53,592 bases of DNA from a virus: positions 1-53,592 of IMG/VR virus record IMGVR_UViG_3300043420_001594. One strand, given 5' to 3'. Below, piece by piece: positions 15,988 to 23,770 of the stretch. Each line of letters starts with the position of its first letter. The first letter of the stretch is position 1. The notes beneath the pieces were generated by a model, which had not been told where the DNA came from, did no database searches, and saw only the letters and a list, made by a program, of their open reading frames with translations. The position numbers and the translations under genes were made by a program.

Positions 15988-16955
15988 TTTTGGAACCTCA
16001 CAGTTATGGGTGATGCCGCGGTTTCAATCGCGACCTTTACTTGCCCAGGAGACAGATCGTCCGGAGACACGGGAGCACTCGTCCCGTAGTTCCCTACCCT
16101 GACGTCCACACCCCTGAGTTGTCGGGATACAACGCGTGTGGCGTCCCTGCCTGCGTCGTCATTGTCGAGGAACAGCACTAGCCGGTTCGACACCCTTGTC
16201 AGCAGGGTCTGTTGCTCGAGCGATAGGGACTTGCCCAGCAGCGCAACCACATTGGGGTAGCCCGCCTGGGCCACCCACATGGCTGCCTTGAAACCCTCGC
16301 AGATGACCACCGGCTCCACCGAATGGTGGAGACTGGCCTCATAGAACTTGTTGAGACCCCAGACGATCCTGCCCTTGTGCAGCTCATAGTGGGGGTGGAC
16401 CTCTTCAAGCTCCTGCTTGTAGATTTTGTACCGCGGAAAGTCGTCAACAACCGTCCGTCCTGACAGCCCCACCAAGTTGCCCAGGTGGTCCCGTAGCGGG
16501 AAGATGATCCGGCGTCTCGTGCGGTCAAATCCAATCTCATAGCGTTGCAGCACCTCCTCTGAGAAGCCCGCCCTCACCAAGGAGACGGGGCAAAACTCGA
16601 ACATGCCCAGGATTGCCTCTGGCAGAACCGGGACATCGAAGCAGACCCCCTGCTTCTTTTGGGCAGTCGGTCTGACCGACTCCAAATATCGCTGTACGTT
16701 GGCGACCGTGCTGTTGGGCATCCCGAGCTTGCGCAGCAGCGCCGGCAAGGCCCAGCCCTCACCACACACATGGCAGTAGCTGGTCCCGGTCTGACGAAAC
16801 CGGCCAGAGGGGCCAACATACACGTAGAAGGCGGGCGTCTTCTCCAGACCACCTTTGTGGAATGGACAGAACGCCGACAAGTTATCGGACGCGTTCATGA
16901 CGTCCGAAAACCGGATCTTCTCCTTGAGGATCAGCACCACCTCCTCACGTGTCAT
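15921..16955 (-). CDS. DnaG-type DNA primase, 344 aa
   Basis: The ATG at 16955 overlaps the helicase stop (AATGA). An N-terminal CHC2 zinc-binding domain has C30, H33, C61 and C64 (CPFH, CHVCGEG). The catalytic TOPRIM domain follows, with VVICEGFKAAM and LVLFLDNDDAGRDA. Before it is the RNA polymerase-basic domain typical of DnaG (RRRIIFPLRDHLGNLVGLSG). It makes RNA primers for lagging-strand synthesis together with the adjacent DnaB-like helicase. There is no C-terminal helicase-binding domain of full DnaG length. The last 67 bases overlap the SSB candidate in another frame; that tail (Ser/Thr/Pro-rich) is probably dispensable. Confidence 0.93.
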   Translation of the reverse strand: MTREEVVLILKEKIRFSDVMNASDNLSAFCPFHKGGLEKTPAFYVYVGPSGRFRQTGTSYCHVCGEGWALPALLRKLGMPNSTVANVQRYLESVRPTAQKKQGVCFDVPVLPEAILGMFEFCPVSLVRAGFSEEVLQRYEIGFDRTRRRIIFPLRDHLGNLVGLSGRTVVDDFPRYKIYKQELEEVHPHYELHKGRIVWGLNKFYEASLHHSVEPVVICEGFKAAMWVAQAGYPNVVALLGKSLSLEQQTLLTRVSNRLVLFLDNDDAGRDATRVVSRQLRGVDVRVGNYGTSAPVSPDDLSPGQVKVAIETAASPITVRFQKWQAATSPSESSTSEHPPSATP

Positions 16956-18388
16956 TCGTCCTCCACGTCATCGAGATCCTCCGAGACCTCATCACGAGAA
17001 GCGTTCTTCGCCTTCATGTACTTTGCGCGCCATTCGTTGACCGCGCTCTCCAGCTTGGCCGCCTCCTGGCGAGGCGGTAAGACGGGCTTGGCCGCATCCT
17101 CATCAGAGTCGTCACCGACCGCATGCAGGTGCTCGCCCACATAGTCGAAGTTGACGCACGGCACGGCGGCGATCGTGAACCCGCTGGCAGCGGTTTCGCG
17201 ACAAGCAGCATAGTGGATGGACAGCTCGTTGACCCGCTTGTTACGAACCAACCGAAGACCCAGGTCACAGTCCATGACAGCGCCACTGTTCATGGCGATG
17301 CTGGCGGTGCCCCGGCTCTTCGTGTACTTCATGGCGGCACGCTCATTTTCCTGCAGAATCGCGAGCATCGGGATCTTGGTGCTCTTGGCGATCTGTTTGA
17401 GTTGCCGGCTGACCAGCGACAGGACCTTCCAGTCCAGAGCGTTGGACTTGGCGTCCGGCATCTCCAACATGTAGCTGGAGTCCAACATCACGAAGTGGGG
17501 CTTATACAGGTCGATCTTGCGCCGGATATCGTTCGGACCGCCCGGGCTACCGTCCGGCCTGTCCGCGTCCGTGAAGTACAGCTCCCCACCAAAGTCCGGA
17601 CCCGTCGTGCGGTTAACCACCTCCTTGATGGCCTCCTCCATCTCTGGAGAGATCTGCCCCTTGCGGTACAGCCCATAGTCGACCTTGGCGATCAGGCAGT
17701 TGATGCGCGTGCGGATCGCGTCCCACCGCATCTCCTTGCTGTAGACCAAGATACGCTTGCCTGCATTGAACAGGTGAGCCGCCACGATCAACCCGAACCA
17801 CGTCTTCATGGACTTGGGCAGCGCCCACACCATGATGAAGTCGCCGGGCTGGATGCCTCCGGTGTCCACGTTCATGCGTTCCCACGGGAACGGCATGCCC
17901 GTCATGCCGGCCCCCTTGATCACTTTGTTCAGGTCATCGAGGGTCTGCTGCTTGGCGACGTCCCGGTACCGGACGTCATTGCTGCTGCGCGACCTTTCCT
18001 GTAGCTCCCCCATCTTGCCGTACAGGGTCGTGATGGCGCCCGTCACATCTTCAGTGACGGACCCCAAGAACTCCTGCAGGTATTTATCGGCCTCGCGCCT
18101 GGACCAACCGTCCAACACTTTCTGGCACAGGTCCTGGAAGTTCTCGACCGGGCTCACCATCTCCAGGGTCGGCATCGTCTCCTGGATCTCCTGCTCGCTC
18201 GGTACGTGGCCGAAGTTGTGCTGTCGCGTGTAATGCGACTCAACCTTGGCCCACAGGTTGCGCCCGTCCATCGTACCGAACACCTCGAAGCGTAGGCCGC
18301 GCTCCCGGGCCTTCTCGAACATATCGTTTGGCCGACCTTCTGTGCCCTTGATGATCGCGCTCATACACTGAAGTTCCCAACTGGCCAT
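16952..18388 (-). CDS. DnaB-like replicative helicase, 478 aa
   Basis: The ATG at 18388 has GGAGGTGTTGC upstream. An N-terminal helical domain (1-150) is followed by a RecA-type ATPase: TGGIQPGDFIMVWALPKSMKTW (P-loop region, residues 176-197), GKRILVYSKEM, the Walker B strand HFVMLDSSYMLEM and the later motif LKQIAKSTKIPMLAILQEN. The P-loop reads ALPKSMKT, lacking the usual two glycines. DnaB helicases form hexamers that unwind the fork and load primase; the primase gene follows directly. A Glu/Asp-rich tail (SEDLDDVEDE) ends the protein. Confidence 0.88.
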   Translation of the reverse strand: MASWELQCMSAIIKGTEGRPNDMFEKARERGLRFEVFGTMDGRNLWAKVESHYTRQHNFGHVPSEQEIQETMPTLEMVSPVENFQDLCQKVLDGWSRREADKYLQEFLGSVTEDVTGAITTLYGKMGELQERSRSSNDVRYRDVAKQQTLDDLNKVIKGAGMTGMPFPWERMNVDTGGIQPGDFIMVWALPKSMKTWFGLIVAAHLFNAGKRILVYSKEMRWDAIRTRINCLIAKVDYGLYRKGQISPEMEEAIKEVVNRTTGPDFGGELYFTDADRPDGSPGGPNDIRRKIDLYKPHFVMLDSSYMLEMPDAKSNALDWKVLSLVSRQLKQIAKSTKIPMLAILQENERAAMKYTKSRGTASIAMNSGAVMDCDLGLRLVRNKRVNELSIHYAACRETAASGFTIAAVPCVNFDYVGEHLHAVGDDSDEDAAKPVLPPRQEAAKLESAVNEWRAKYMKAKNASRDEVSEDLDDVEDE

Positions 18389-18405
18389 GCAACACCTCCA
18401 TAATT

Positions 18406-18418
18406 ATTAGCCACTAAT
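18406..18418. repeat. Dispersed 13-mer site F
   Basis: ATTAGCCACTAAT, in the 34-base gap just upstream of the DnaB-like helicase gene, where it could act as an operator. Confidence 0.55.
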
Positions 18419-18422
18419 ACCC

Positions 18423-18701
18423 TCAGATATCCGTGCCTCCTGAACCCAAATACTCCCGCCGGGGCGAGAGTGGCTGATCGGCCGAGCCCATCTTGCCGGC
18501 CACCACGCCCTCGATCGCTTCGATCAGGCGTTTGGCCAGATCGGCCACTTCGGGATGGTCCTCCAGCCCTGACAACTGGGCCATCCCGAAGCGCCGACCT
18601 TCCAACATGAACCCCACCTCAGCCGACACGGCACCCAGGGAGTTGACGGTGATGGCGTACGCATCAACCCCGTCGATCCTGCACAGGCTGAGCGGACGCA
18701 T
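18423..18701 (-). CDS. Hypothetical protein, 92 aa
   Basis: The ATG at 18701 has AAGGAG 6 bases upstream, overlapping the end of the preceding gene. The N-terminal half is beta-rich (SLCRIDGVDAYAITVNSLG, AVSAEVGFMLEGRRFG). A helix follows (VADLAKRLIEAIEGVVAGKM), and the end is Gly/Ser-rich. No motif was recognised. It is the last gene before the helicase and may be co-translated with the small genes upstream. Confidence 0.6.
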   Translation of the reverse strand: MRPLSLCRIDGVDAYAITVNSLGAVSAEVGFMLEGRRFGMAQLSGLEDHPEVADLAKRLIEAIEGVVAGKMGSADQPLSPRREYLGSGGTDI

Positions 18702-18703
18702 CG

Positions 18704-19135
18704 CTACTCCTTGTCAAAGTAGGCTGCGTACAGCCGGGTTCGGATGTCCTCGTCGTGGCCCAGCAGAGATTTGCCGATGCTGTCGCGGGAAGCCTCCCAC
18801 ACCAGTTCGTACGCAACCTGCTGCGCCATCTTGATGCTCTCTTCATCGGGGGTGCAGGGGAGACTCACACTGGAGTGGACCTCCACGCTGTACGGGATCT
18901 TGTCCCACGTCCCCGTCCCATAGTAGGCGGCGTCCGATACCTTGGTCGCCACGCTCATGTTGACGCGGGCAGCCTGCTCGACCGGCACCGTCAACAACGC
19001 TTCCAACACCTGCTTTCTCGATTCCATTCGGTGGACCTGTTGTGCCTCTTCACGAGACTTTGGATCGGTTGAAGACCGCGTAACCGTGACGACGAGTGAC
19101 GCGTCACCCGCCGCCACCGACACACGCCCGCTCAC
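18704..19135 (-). CDS. Hypothetical protein, 143 aa
   Basis: A GTG start at 19135 overlaps the stop of the upstream gene (GTGA). The protein starts with strands (GRVSVAAGDASLVVTVTR), then a charged helix (SREEAQQVHRMESRKQVLEA) and two beta segments ending in SVEVHSSVSLPCTPDEE. A long C-terminal helix includes AQQVAYELVWEAS. No family was recognised. The compact two-layer alpha/beta pattern and location among replication genes suggest an accessory factor. Confidence 0.6.
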   Translation of the reverse strand: MSGRVSVAAGDASLVVTVTRSSTDPKSREEAQQVHRMESRKQVLEALLTVPVEQAARVNMSVATKVSDAAYYGTGTWDKIPYSVEVHSSVSLPCTPDEESIKMAQQVAYELVWEASRDSIGKSLLGHDEDIRTRLYAAYFDKE

Positions 19136-19533
19136 AGCTTCACCGTGATCTCTTTGGGGCCGTCCACCTTGGGCCTACCCTCCACGATCGTCTTGGCGGA
19201 TGCCACCTGATCGCCCGGGATCGTGCCGTCCATCACCAACCGCTCCAGCGTCTCGGCGTCGATCTTCTTGATGACGCCGGGGATCAGTTTGACGCTATCC
19301 GGAAGTTTGCCGGCCTGGTAGTCCACCGATTGCGGAGCCCCGCTGCGGCGAAACGGACCCATCGTGAGGGGTCCGGCTGGAACCTGGCTGCGCACATGTT
19401 CCTTCGCTTCCGCCAAGCTGGCGTTGTACTGATCGGAAAGTTCGAAGAAACGGTTGAACACCAGCGGATTGTCGCTGATGTGGTCCATCAGGTCTTGACG
19501 GGCACGCTCGAAAGTAACGATCTTATCAGCCAT
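19132..19533 (-). CDS. Hypothetical protein, 133 aa
   Basis: The ATG at 19533 has GGAG 8 bases upstream and overlaps the end of the UDG-like gene. The N-terminal 50 residues are helical (TFERARQDLMDHISDN, VFNRFFELSDQYNASLAEAK). The C-terminal half has more Pro, Gly and Val (VDYQAGKLPDSVKLIPGVIK). No motif was recognised. Coupled overlaps on both sides place it in the replication-repair operon. Confidence 0.6.
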   Translation of the reverse strand: MADKIVTFERARQDLMDHISDNPLVFNRFFELSDQYNASLAEAKEHVRSQVPAGPLTMGPFRRSGAPQSVDYQAGKLPDSVKLIPGVIKKIDAETLERLVMDGTIPGDQVASAKTIVEGRPKVDGPKEITVKL

Positions 19534-20179
19534 TTTGCTTCTCCATACGGATTAGTTGGTCCGCCAACCTGACGGCAGACCAAATGTGTTGGCACGTCGA
19601 GTCCCAAGGACTGGTCGGATCGGATGGATCCGTCTTGGACAAGTCCTGTAGGGAGTTCGTCAACATGACGGGAACTGGGTAATCGACGTACATACCCTTC
19701 ATATATGCTTCTACCAATGAACCCGCCGTGTTCTGCACGTTCGGGGCCTTCGTGGGCATCAGGCTCTTGGCCGCTGCCTGTCCACACGCCACCGCCACCT
19801 TGGGCTGGATGGCGTGGATCTCTGCATGTACGCGATTGCTACACTTCACCACCTCCGGGTTTTTGGCCAACGGGACAACCTGCTCACCGTACAGTTCCCG
19901 CGGGTCGCGAGGAGGGCATCCAGTTACAGGGGTGTAGTAGAACTCCCCTGGATGCCGGCCCAAGTACATCATCAGCAGGTCAAGAACTCGGCTGTGGCCG
20001 GTGCCAGGAAACGTCCCACCACCAACCTCGCCAGGGTCTAGCCGATCCAGCACGAATACGACCGAGGCGTTCGGATTACCCGAACCCCTGATCGAGCCGC
20101 GCCGGTTCCTGTAGAGAGAGCACTCTTTACACGCCGCGTACTTGGCGTGGATGCTCCAGACGTCACCTGAGATCAACAT
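19526..20179 (-). CDS. Uracil-DNA glycosylase-fold Fe-S protein (family 4-like), 217 aa
   Basis: The ATG at 20179 overlaps the end of the helicase gene by 17 bases. The layout is that of family 4 UDG: CKEC (C17, C20), then GNPNASVVFVLDRLDPGEVG, FPGTGHSRVLDLLMMYLG, TPVTGCPPRDPREL (C88), C113 and PKVAVACGQAAAKSLM. The four Cys would hold a 4Fe-4S cluster. The usual GEAPG loop is here DRLDPGE, and the usual C-terminal HPS motif is not evident. It may therefore recognise uracil or other lesions differently, or have only a structural role. Confidence 0.75.
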   Translation of the reverse strand: MLISGDVWSIHAKYAACKECSLYRNRRGSIRGSGNPNASVVFVLDRLDPGEVGGGTFPGTGHSRVLDLLMMYLGRHPGEFYYTPVTGCPPRDPRELYGEQVVPLAKNPEVVKCSNRVHAEIHAIQPKVAVACGQAAAKSLMPTKAPNVQNTAGSLVEAYMKGMYVDYPVPVMLTNSLQDLSKTDPSDPTSPWDSTCQHIWSAVRLADQLIRMEKQNG

Positions 20180-21587
20180 ACCGCATACCGTGCTGCGCTA
20201 TCGCGCTCTTGAGGCTCCTGCACATACCCCAGCACGGACCGATACCCTTGTCCTCCAGCACCACCACTAGCGGCTCCTTCTTACCGGGATACCGCCTCTC
20301 GATCCTTCCCTTTCCTTGTTGGAAAGCCCCCCACGCTTTGAAGGGCGTGGCGAATATGACGGTATCGAGCGCCGCAACGTCGAGACCTTCCCGGGCTACC
20401 TGAAATGTCGCAAAAGATACGTTGGATTGCCGGATTATCTGGGCTCGTTCCGCACCCGGAGTCTTACCCGAGATGGCCCCAGAGGTCAAGTTTTTTGCAC
20501 CACCGACAGGGCCGAACAAATTCTTCAGTGCTTCTGGGTGCTCGGCACTGTGGGTCAGGACCAGAACCTTGCGTCCGCTCTCGGCTGCCTCCAAAGCCAT
20601 CGAGATGATTATGTTATTTCGTGCGGGCAGGGCTGCCAAGTAGGCGTAGAGCTTGCCGACCGAGAACTGCCCGGTCCGGTCCATGATCTGCCAGGCGTCG
20701 GGCGGCAACTTAAAGGGCGTGGTCTTGAAGTAGGTGGTGGCGGACAGGTCTCCCTGCAGGTCCGAGTGAAAGATCTCACCCACGTGTGCGTAGTAGGCGC
20801 CCTCAAGCCCGTCCTCCCGCTCTGCTGTCGCGGTCAGTCCGTACCTGCCCCCGAAGAACAGGGGGGCGGTCTTTAGGAACGTGGTGGCGGACAGGTGGTG
20901 GACCTCATCGAACACCACGGTCCCGAACCGTTTGCGGATCTCCATCGGTATCTGTTCGGCTCGGTTGGCCAGGGTGTGGATCATGGCCAGGACGAGCGGG
21001 CGATCCCACTGCGCCTTGGTTCCCTGAACGACCCCAATCTCCTGCTCCGTCAGATTCAGGAACTGGGTGGCCCGTTCCGCCCATTGGTCGATCAGGCCCT
21101 CATTGTTGACGATCACGATGGCGGGGAACCGCCGATCCGCGATCTTCTTGAGGGCCAGCACGGTCTTCCCCTTACCGCAAGCCAAGTTGAGGATCCCGTA
21201 CCGCGCGGGCTGGAGCTTGGACCACGCCGCCTGTTGCTCGGCGTTACGGAGGTTGATCTGATCCCCGAAGTCAACGTCGTCCCACGTAGGACTCAGGTCC
21301 ACCTCCTGCCAGCTCTGAACCTTCTCCCTCCAGTCCGCGTGAAGGTGGCGGCTCATTACCAAGTGATACCGCTCCTGCCGAGCCAACTGTATCTGCATGA
21401 CCGCACCAGTCCGGTTGTTGACGGTCTGGACGACCGCCGTGCGCAGCACAGCCTGCGGGTTCGCCACCAGCTCGAGCGGTATCCACATGTCCGCTGACAG
21501 GACGGTCTGCCCGGCGGCCCCCTCACCTCCGTCCTGCTCTGGTACGTAGATTAAGGGAACGTTACTTTTTGGCGTTACCGTCGCCAT
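20163..21587 (-). CDS. SF2 DNA helicase, UvsW-like, 474 aa
   Basis: The ATG at 21587 has GGAGG 5 bases upstream. After an N-terminal 120-residue domain the SF2 motifs appear in order: LACGKGKT (I, 135-142), DEVH (II, 227-230), LTATAER (III), the second RecA domain with KVLVLTHSAEH, FATFQVAREGLDV (V) and QQGKGRIERRYPGK (VI). T4 UvsW and related helicases branch-migrate junctions and unwind R-loops, moving replication from origin-driven to recombination-driven. This gene sits in an operon with RecA-like, RusA and Hjc-like genes, which fits. Confidence 0.88.
   Translation of the reverse strand: MATVTPKSNVPLIYVPEQDGGEGAAGQTVLSADMWIPLELVANPQAVLRTAVVQTVNNRTGAVMQIQLARQERYHLVMSRHLHADWREKVQSWQEVDLSPTWDDVDFGDQINLRNAEQQAAWSKLQPARYGILNLACGKGKTVLALKKIADRRFPAIVIVNNEGLIDQWAERATQFLNLTEQEIGVVQGTKAQWDRPLVLAMIHTLANRAEQIPMEIRKRFGTVVFDEVHHLSATTFLKTAPLFFGGRYGLTATAEREDGLEGAYYAHVGEIFHSDLQGDLSATTYFKTTPFKLPPDAWQIMDRTGQFSVGKLYAYLAALPARNNIIISMALEAAESGRKVLVLTHSAEHPEALKNLFGPVGGAKNLTSGAISGKTPGAERAQIIRQSNVSFATFQVAREGLDVAALDTVIFATPFKAWGAFQQGKGRIERRYPGKKEPLVVVLEDKGIGPCWGMCRSLKSAIAQHGMRYVDLR
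21355..21367 (-). repeat. Dispersed 13-mer site G (reverse)
   Basis: Plus strand reads ATTACCAAGTGAT, so the minus strand is ATCACTTGGTAAT. It is the only asymmetric ATCA-type copy in a minus-strand gene, and it points along that gene. Confidence 0.5.
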
Positions 21588-21966
21588 CGGGTCCTCCTAT
21601 GGTCTGGCGCATCACCGCCAACACGTCGTTTCTGGCACTCAGCTCCAGCACCTCCGTCCTGGGCCTGCCGTCCAATCTCAGCACCAACGACACCATCGCG
21701 TTAAGCAACTTGTCGTACTGGTCGGCAGGTAGGCCCTTTGAGCTGAACGTCTCCAATATCCTGACAGCCTGGGGATCCTCGTCCGGTACCTCCAGCACCC
21801 GCAACAACTTTCGAACCGCTGCCTCGGTCGGTGTGCGGGAACCAGACTCGTACTCCCCCATCATCTTGCGGGATGGGCCGCCAAGCTGTTCAATTCTCCT
21901 AGCCGAGAGGCCGCGGCTTTCCCGCAGCTCCCGGAGGAGTTGGCCCAGCGAGGAGACCCTCGTCAC
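21562..21966 (-). CDS. XRE-family helix-turn-helix regulator, 134 aa
   Basis: The GTG start at 21966 lies just after a 20-codon leader ORF. Residues 7-60 form the five-helix XRE/Cro-type domain: LGQLLRELRESRGLSARRIE, then the recognition part GGPSRKMMGEYESGSRTP, then AAVRKLLRVLEV. The C-terminal half is helical and may dimerise. XRE proteins bind palindromic operators. As the first gene of the long minus-strand operon it may autoregulate and control the divergent late region; the dispersed 13-mers are candidate operators (inference). The start could be earlier, but the upstream frame has no good ribosome site. Confidence 0.8.
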   Translation of the reverse strand: MTRVSSLGQLLRELRESRGLSARRIEQLGGPSRKMMGEYESGSRTPTEAAVRKLLRVLEVPDEDPQAVRILETFSSKGLPADQYDKLLNAMVSLVLRLDGRPRTEVLELSARNDVLAVMRQTIGGPDGDGNAKK

Positions 21967-21969
21967 GGC

Positions 21970-22032
21970 CTACACCACAATGAAACCGGTCGGCCCTTCC
22001 AACTGGGGCGCGACAGGCCTAACATTCTCCAT
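21970..22032 (-). CDS. Leader peptide ORF, 20 aa
   Basis: The ATG at 22032 has AAGGAG 8 bases upstream, one of the better ribosome sites nearby. It encodes MENVRPVAPQLEGPTGFIVV, and the stop is 3 bases before the GTG of the XRE gene. Ribosomes ending here could re-initiate on the XRE gene, which itself has no strong site. It could be a regulatory leader or merely a tiny gene. Confidence 0.5.
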   Translation of the reverse strand: MENVRPVAPQLEGPTGFIVV

Positions 22033-22118
22033 GTTGTCTTCTCCTTTCCCATAACGTGGATAGTGAGGATCCTGCCAGCTTATACCAGAAATACCACAGC
22101 AACTGTGAGGGGTTACAG
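22033..22118. promoter_or_regulatory. Divergent intergenic region with candidate promoter
   Basis: This 86-base gap separates the minus-strand replication operon from the plus-strand late region. On the minus strand TGGTATAAG (about 22081-22089) looks like an extended minus-10 and resembles the GGGTATAAG of cassette P3, but the upstream GCAA-CGG box is absent. No plus-strand promoter was convincing. Confidence 0.4.
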
Positions 22119-23096
22119 ATGAGCAAGCTACCGAGTGTCCTGGACCAATACGACGATAACGGACTGCTGTTGCGCCGGACCTTCGATGGTAAGGACATTC
22201 CGGCAATCATCAAGACGGCCGCCGATCTTTCTAATCCGCGGGTGCGCCATGATGACGACTACGCGCTGGTGTATCAGGGCGAGTACGGCAAGGAGTATAG
22301 GCTTCCCGTCGCGGACGCGGGCAACGCCTTGGCTTCGGCGCTCTACTTTGCCGAGTACGGGGACGCGCTGCCGGCGGAGCACCAGAAGGTAGCGGCCGCT
22401 AACCTTAAGACTGCGTTGGAGTCTTTCGGTTTTGAGGTCCCGGAGCGCCTGACCAAGACCGCCGCCATCGAGTTGGGCCGTACCGGAGAGGCCGACAACA
22501 TGACGTTGGAGGCGCTGTTCGGTCTGCCCGACAACACCATCGAAGAGGTGAAGGGGGCGTTCGACGGCTGCAGTCCGCGTGGCAAGCGCCGCATGATGCT
22601 GCAGGTCAAGGAAGCGTCGGCCCAACTGCCCAGCTACATGCAGGACTACGGCCGCAATGAGATCGGCACGGATCTCGAGGCGTCGTTGGATCTCCGCAAG
22701 CTGGTGGTGCTGGAGAAGGAGGCGACGGCCAAGTTGAAGGAGCTGCTGGAGAAGTCGGCCAGCATGGATCCGGACCTCTTGGCCAGCGAGATCGAGGTCT
22801 TCGACATCGAGCACAACCTCACGCACCTGTACGGCAGGGTTCTGCCCGATCCATACGCTTCGGTGTTCGGCACCGGTTTCGGGCAAGCCGTGAAGACCGC
22901 GTCCGCGGGACCGCTTGAGATTGACGGACGCCACTACTCGTCCGACACTATCGAGGCGTTCGCCAGCAAGAGCGCCGACCGCATCAAGGATGCGTTTGGT
23001 GACGACTTCGCTGACGAGTTCTCACGCAGTCCGGTGTCAGTGCTGGCCAGCCTGCCCGTGACACACCAACAGGCCATCGCCCGGATGATCGGATGA
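22119..23096 (+). CDS. Late protein with KTA(S/A) tags, 325 aa
   Basis: The ATG at 22119 has GTGAGGGG upstream. The protein is acidic and helical, with no known fold recognised. It has several tags shared with other late proteins: IIKTAAD (K32), LTKTAAIELG (about 115) and AVKTASAGPLE (about 270), plus EKSASMDP. It is the first gene of the right-hand late block and overlaps the next gene by 4 bases; the portal gene comes after that. A virion or assembly role is likely from position and tags. Confidence 0.65.
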   Translation: MSKLPSVLDQYDDNGLLLRRTFDGKDIPAIIKTAADLSNPRVRHDDDYALVYQGEYGKEYRLPVADAGNALASALYFAEYGDALPAEHQKVAAANLKTALESFGFEVPERLTKTAAIELGRTGEADNMTLEALFGLPDNTIEEVKGAFDGCSPRGKRRMMLQVKEASAQLPSYMQDYGRNEIGTDLEASLDLRKLVVLEKEATAKLKELLEKSASMDPDLLASEIEVFDIEHNLTHLYGRVLPDPYASVFGTGFGQAVKTASAGPLEIDGRHYSSDTIEAFASKSADRIKDAFGDDFADEFSRSPVSVLASLPVTHQQAIARMIG

Positions 23097-23758
23097 TCAA
23101 GTTGTCGGAAGAGGCGGTATCGGCCAACCCGCTCACCAAGCGGGCTGCCTTTACGAACCCGGCCACCCACTCGCTCGTGCTCGGGCTCATTCTCCTCAAG
23201 GAGTTTGGGCCCGAGTACCTGGCGTGGGAGCCGGAGACCGTGTGGACCGAGGTCGAGAAGACCTGGGGCACTACCGTGTCGGAGATCAACAAAAACAAGA
23301 TCCAGGCGGTGCGACTCTGCTACGTACAGGACACGCCCTACCGAGCATGGGAAGTGTTCGAAGACATGGCGGCTGCGCTGAACGGCGTGATCCCGCGGTT
23401 TGACGCCTTACAGCGGCCGACTGCCGCCCATGCCGCCGCCGCGCTCGATATGATGCAGCAGATCCGAGAAACCCAGCTCATCAGTGATCAGATCTACCGG
23501 TACTGTGCGGCCGTTTTGATGGACACGGGTGTGGTGTGGGGTCCGGGTCCGTTATCACCGTGTAATAAATATCTGACCCCCATGGTGGGGGAGGCGCTTC
23601 AGAACCGGGTGGAATCCGCAGTTTCTCGCGGTAAGGTTCCGACCTTCGACGGAACCAACGAGGATGACACCCAGATCATGAAGTCCACGACCATCAAGGA
23701 CTACTGCGACTTCATGTCCCAGCAGCTCCTCCACCAGATGCGGCAACTGATGCCCTAA
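23093..23758 (+). CDS. Late protein upstream of portal, 221 aa
   Basis: The ATG at 23093 overlaps the previous stop (ATGATCGGATGA context). The N-terminus MIKLSEEAVSANPLTKRAAF has the short amphipathic plus basic pattern seen on several late proteins here. The rest is helical (HSLVLGLILLKEFGPEYL, AWEVFEDMAAALNGVIPRF, QQIRETQLISDQIYRYCAAV). A homologous-sounding role cannot be assigned. It ends 12 bases before the portal gene, so an assembly or portal-associated role is plausible. Confidence 0.6.
   Translation: MIKLSEEAVSANPLTKRAAFTNPATHSLVLGLILLKEFGPEYLAWEPETVWTEVEKTWGTTVSEINKNKIQAVRLCYVQDTPYRAWEVFEDMAAALNGVIPRFDALQRPTAAHAAAALDMMQQIRETQLISDQIYRYCAAVLMDTGVVWGPGPLSPCNKYLTPMVGEALQNRVESAVSRGKVPTFDGTNEDDTQIMKSTTIKDYCDFMSQQLLHQMRQLMP
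23554..23566 (+). repeat. Dispersed 13-mer site H
   Basis: ATCACCGTGTAAT inside the gene upstream of the portal gene. Confidence 0.5.
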
Positions 23759-23770
23759 CGGGAGACCCTC

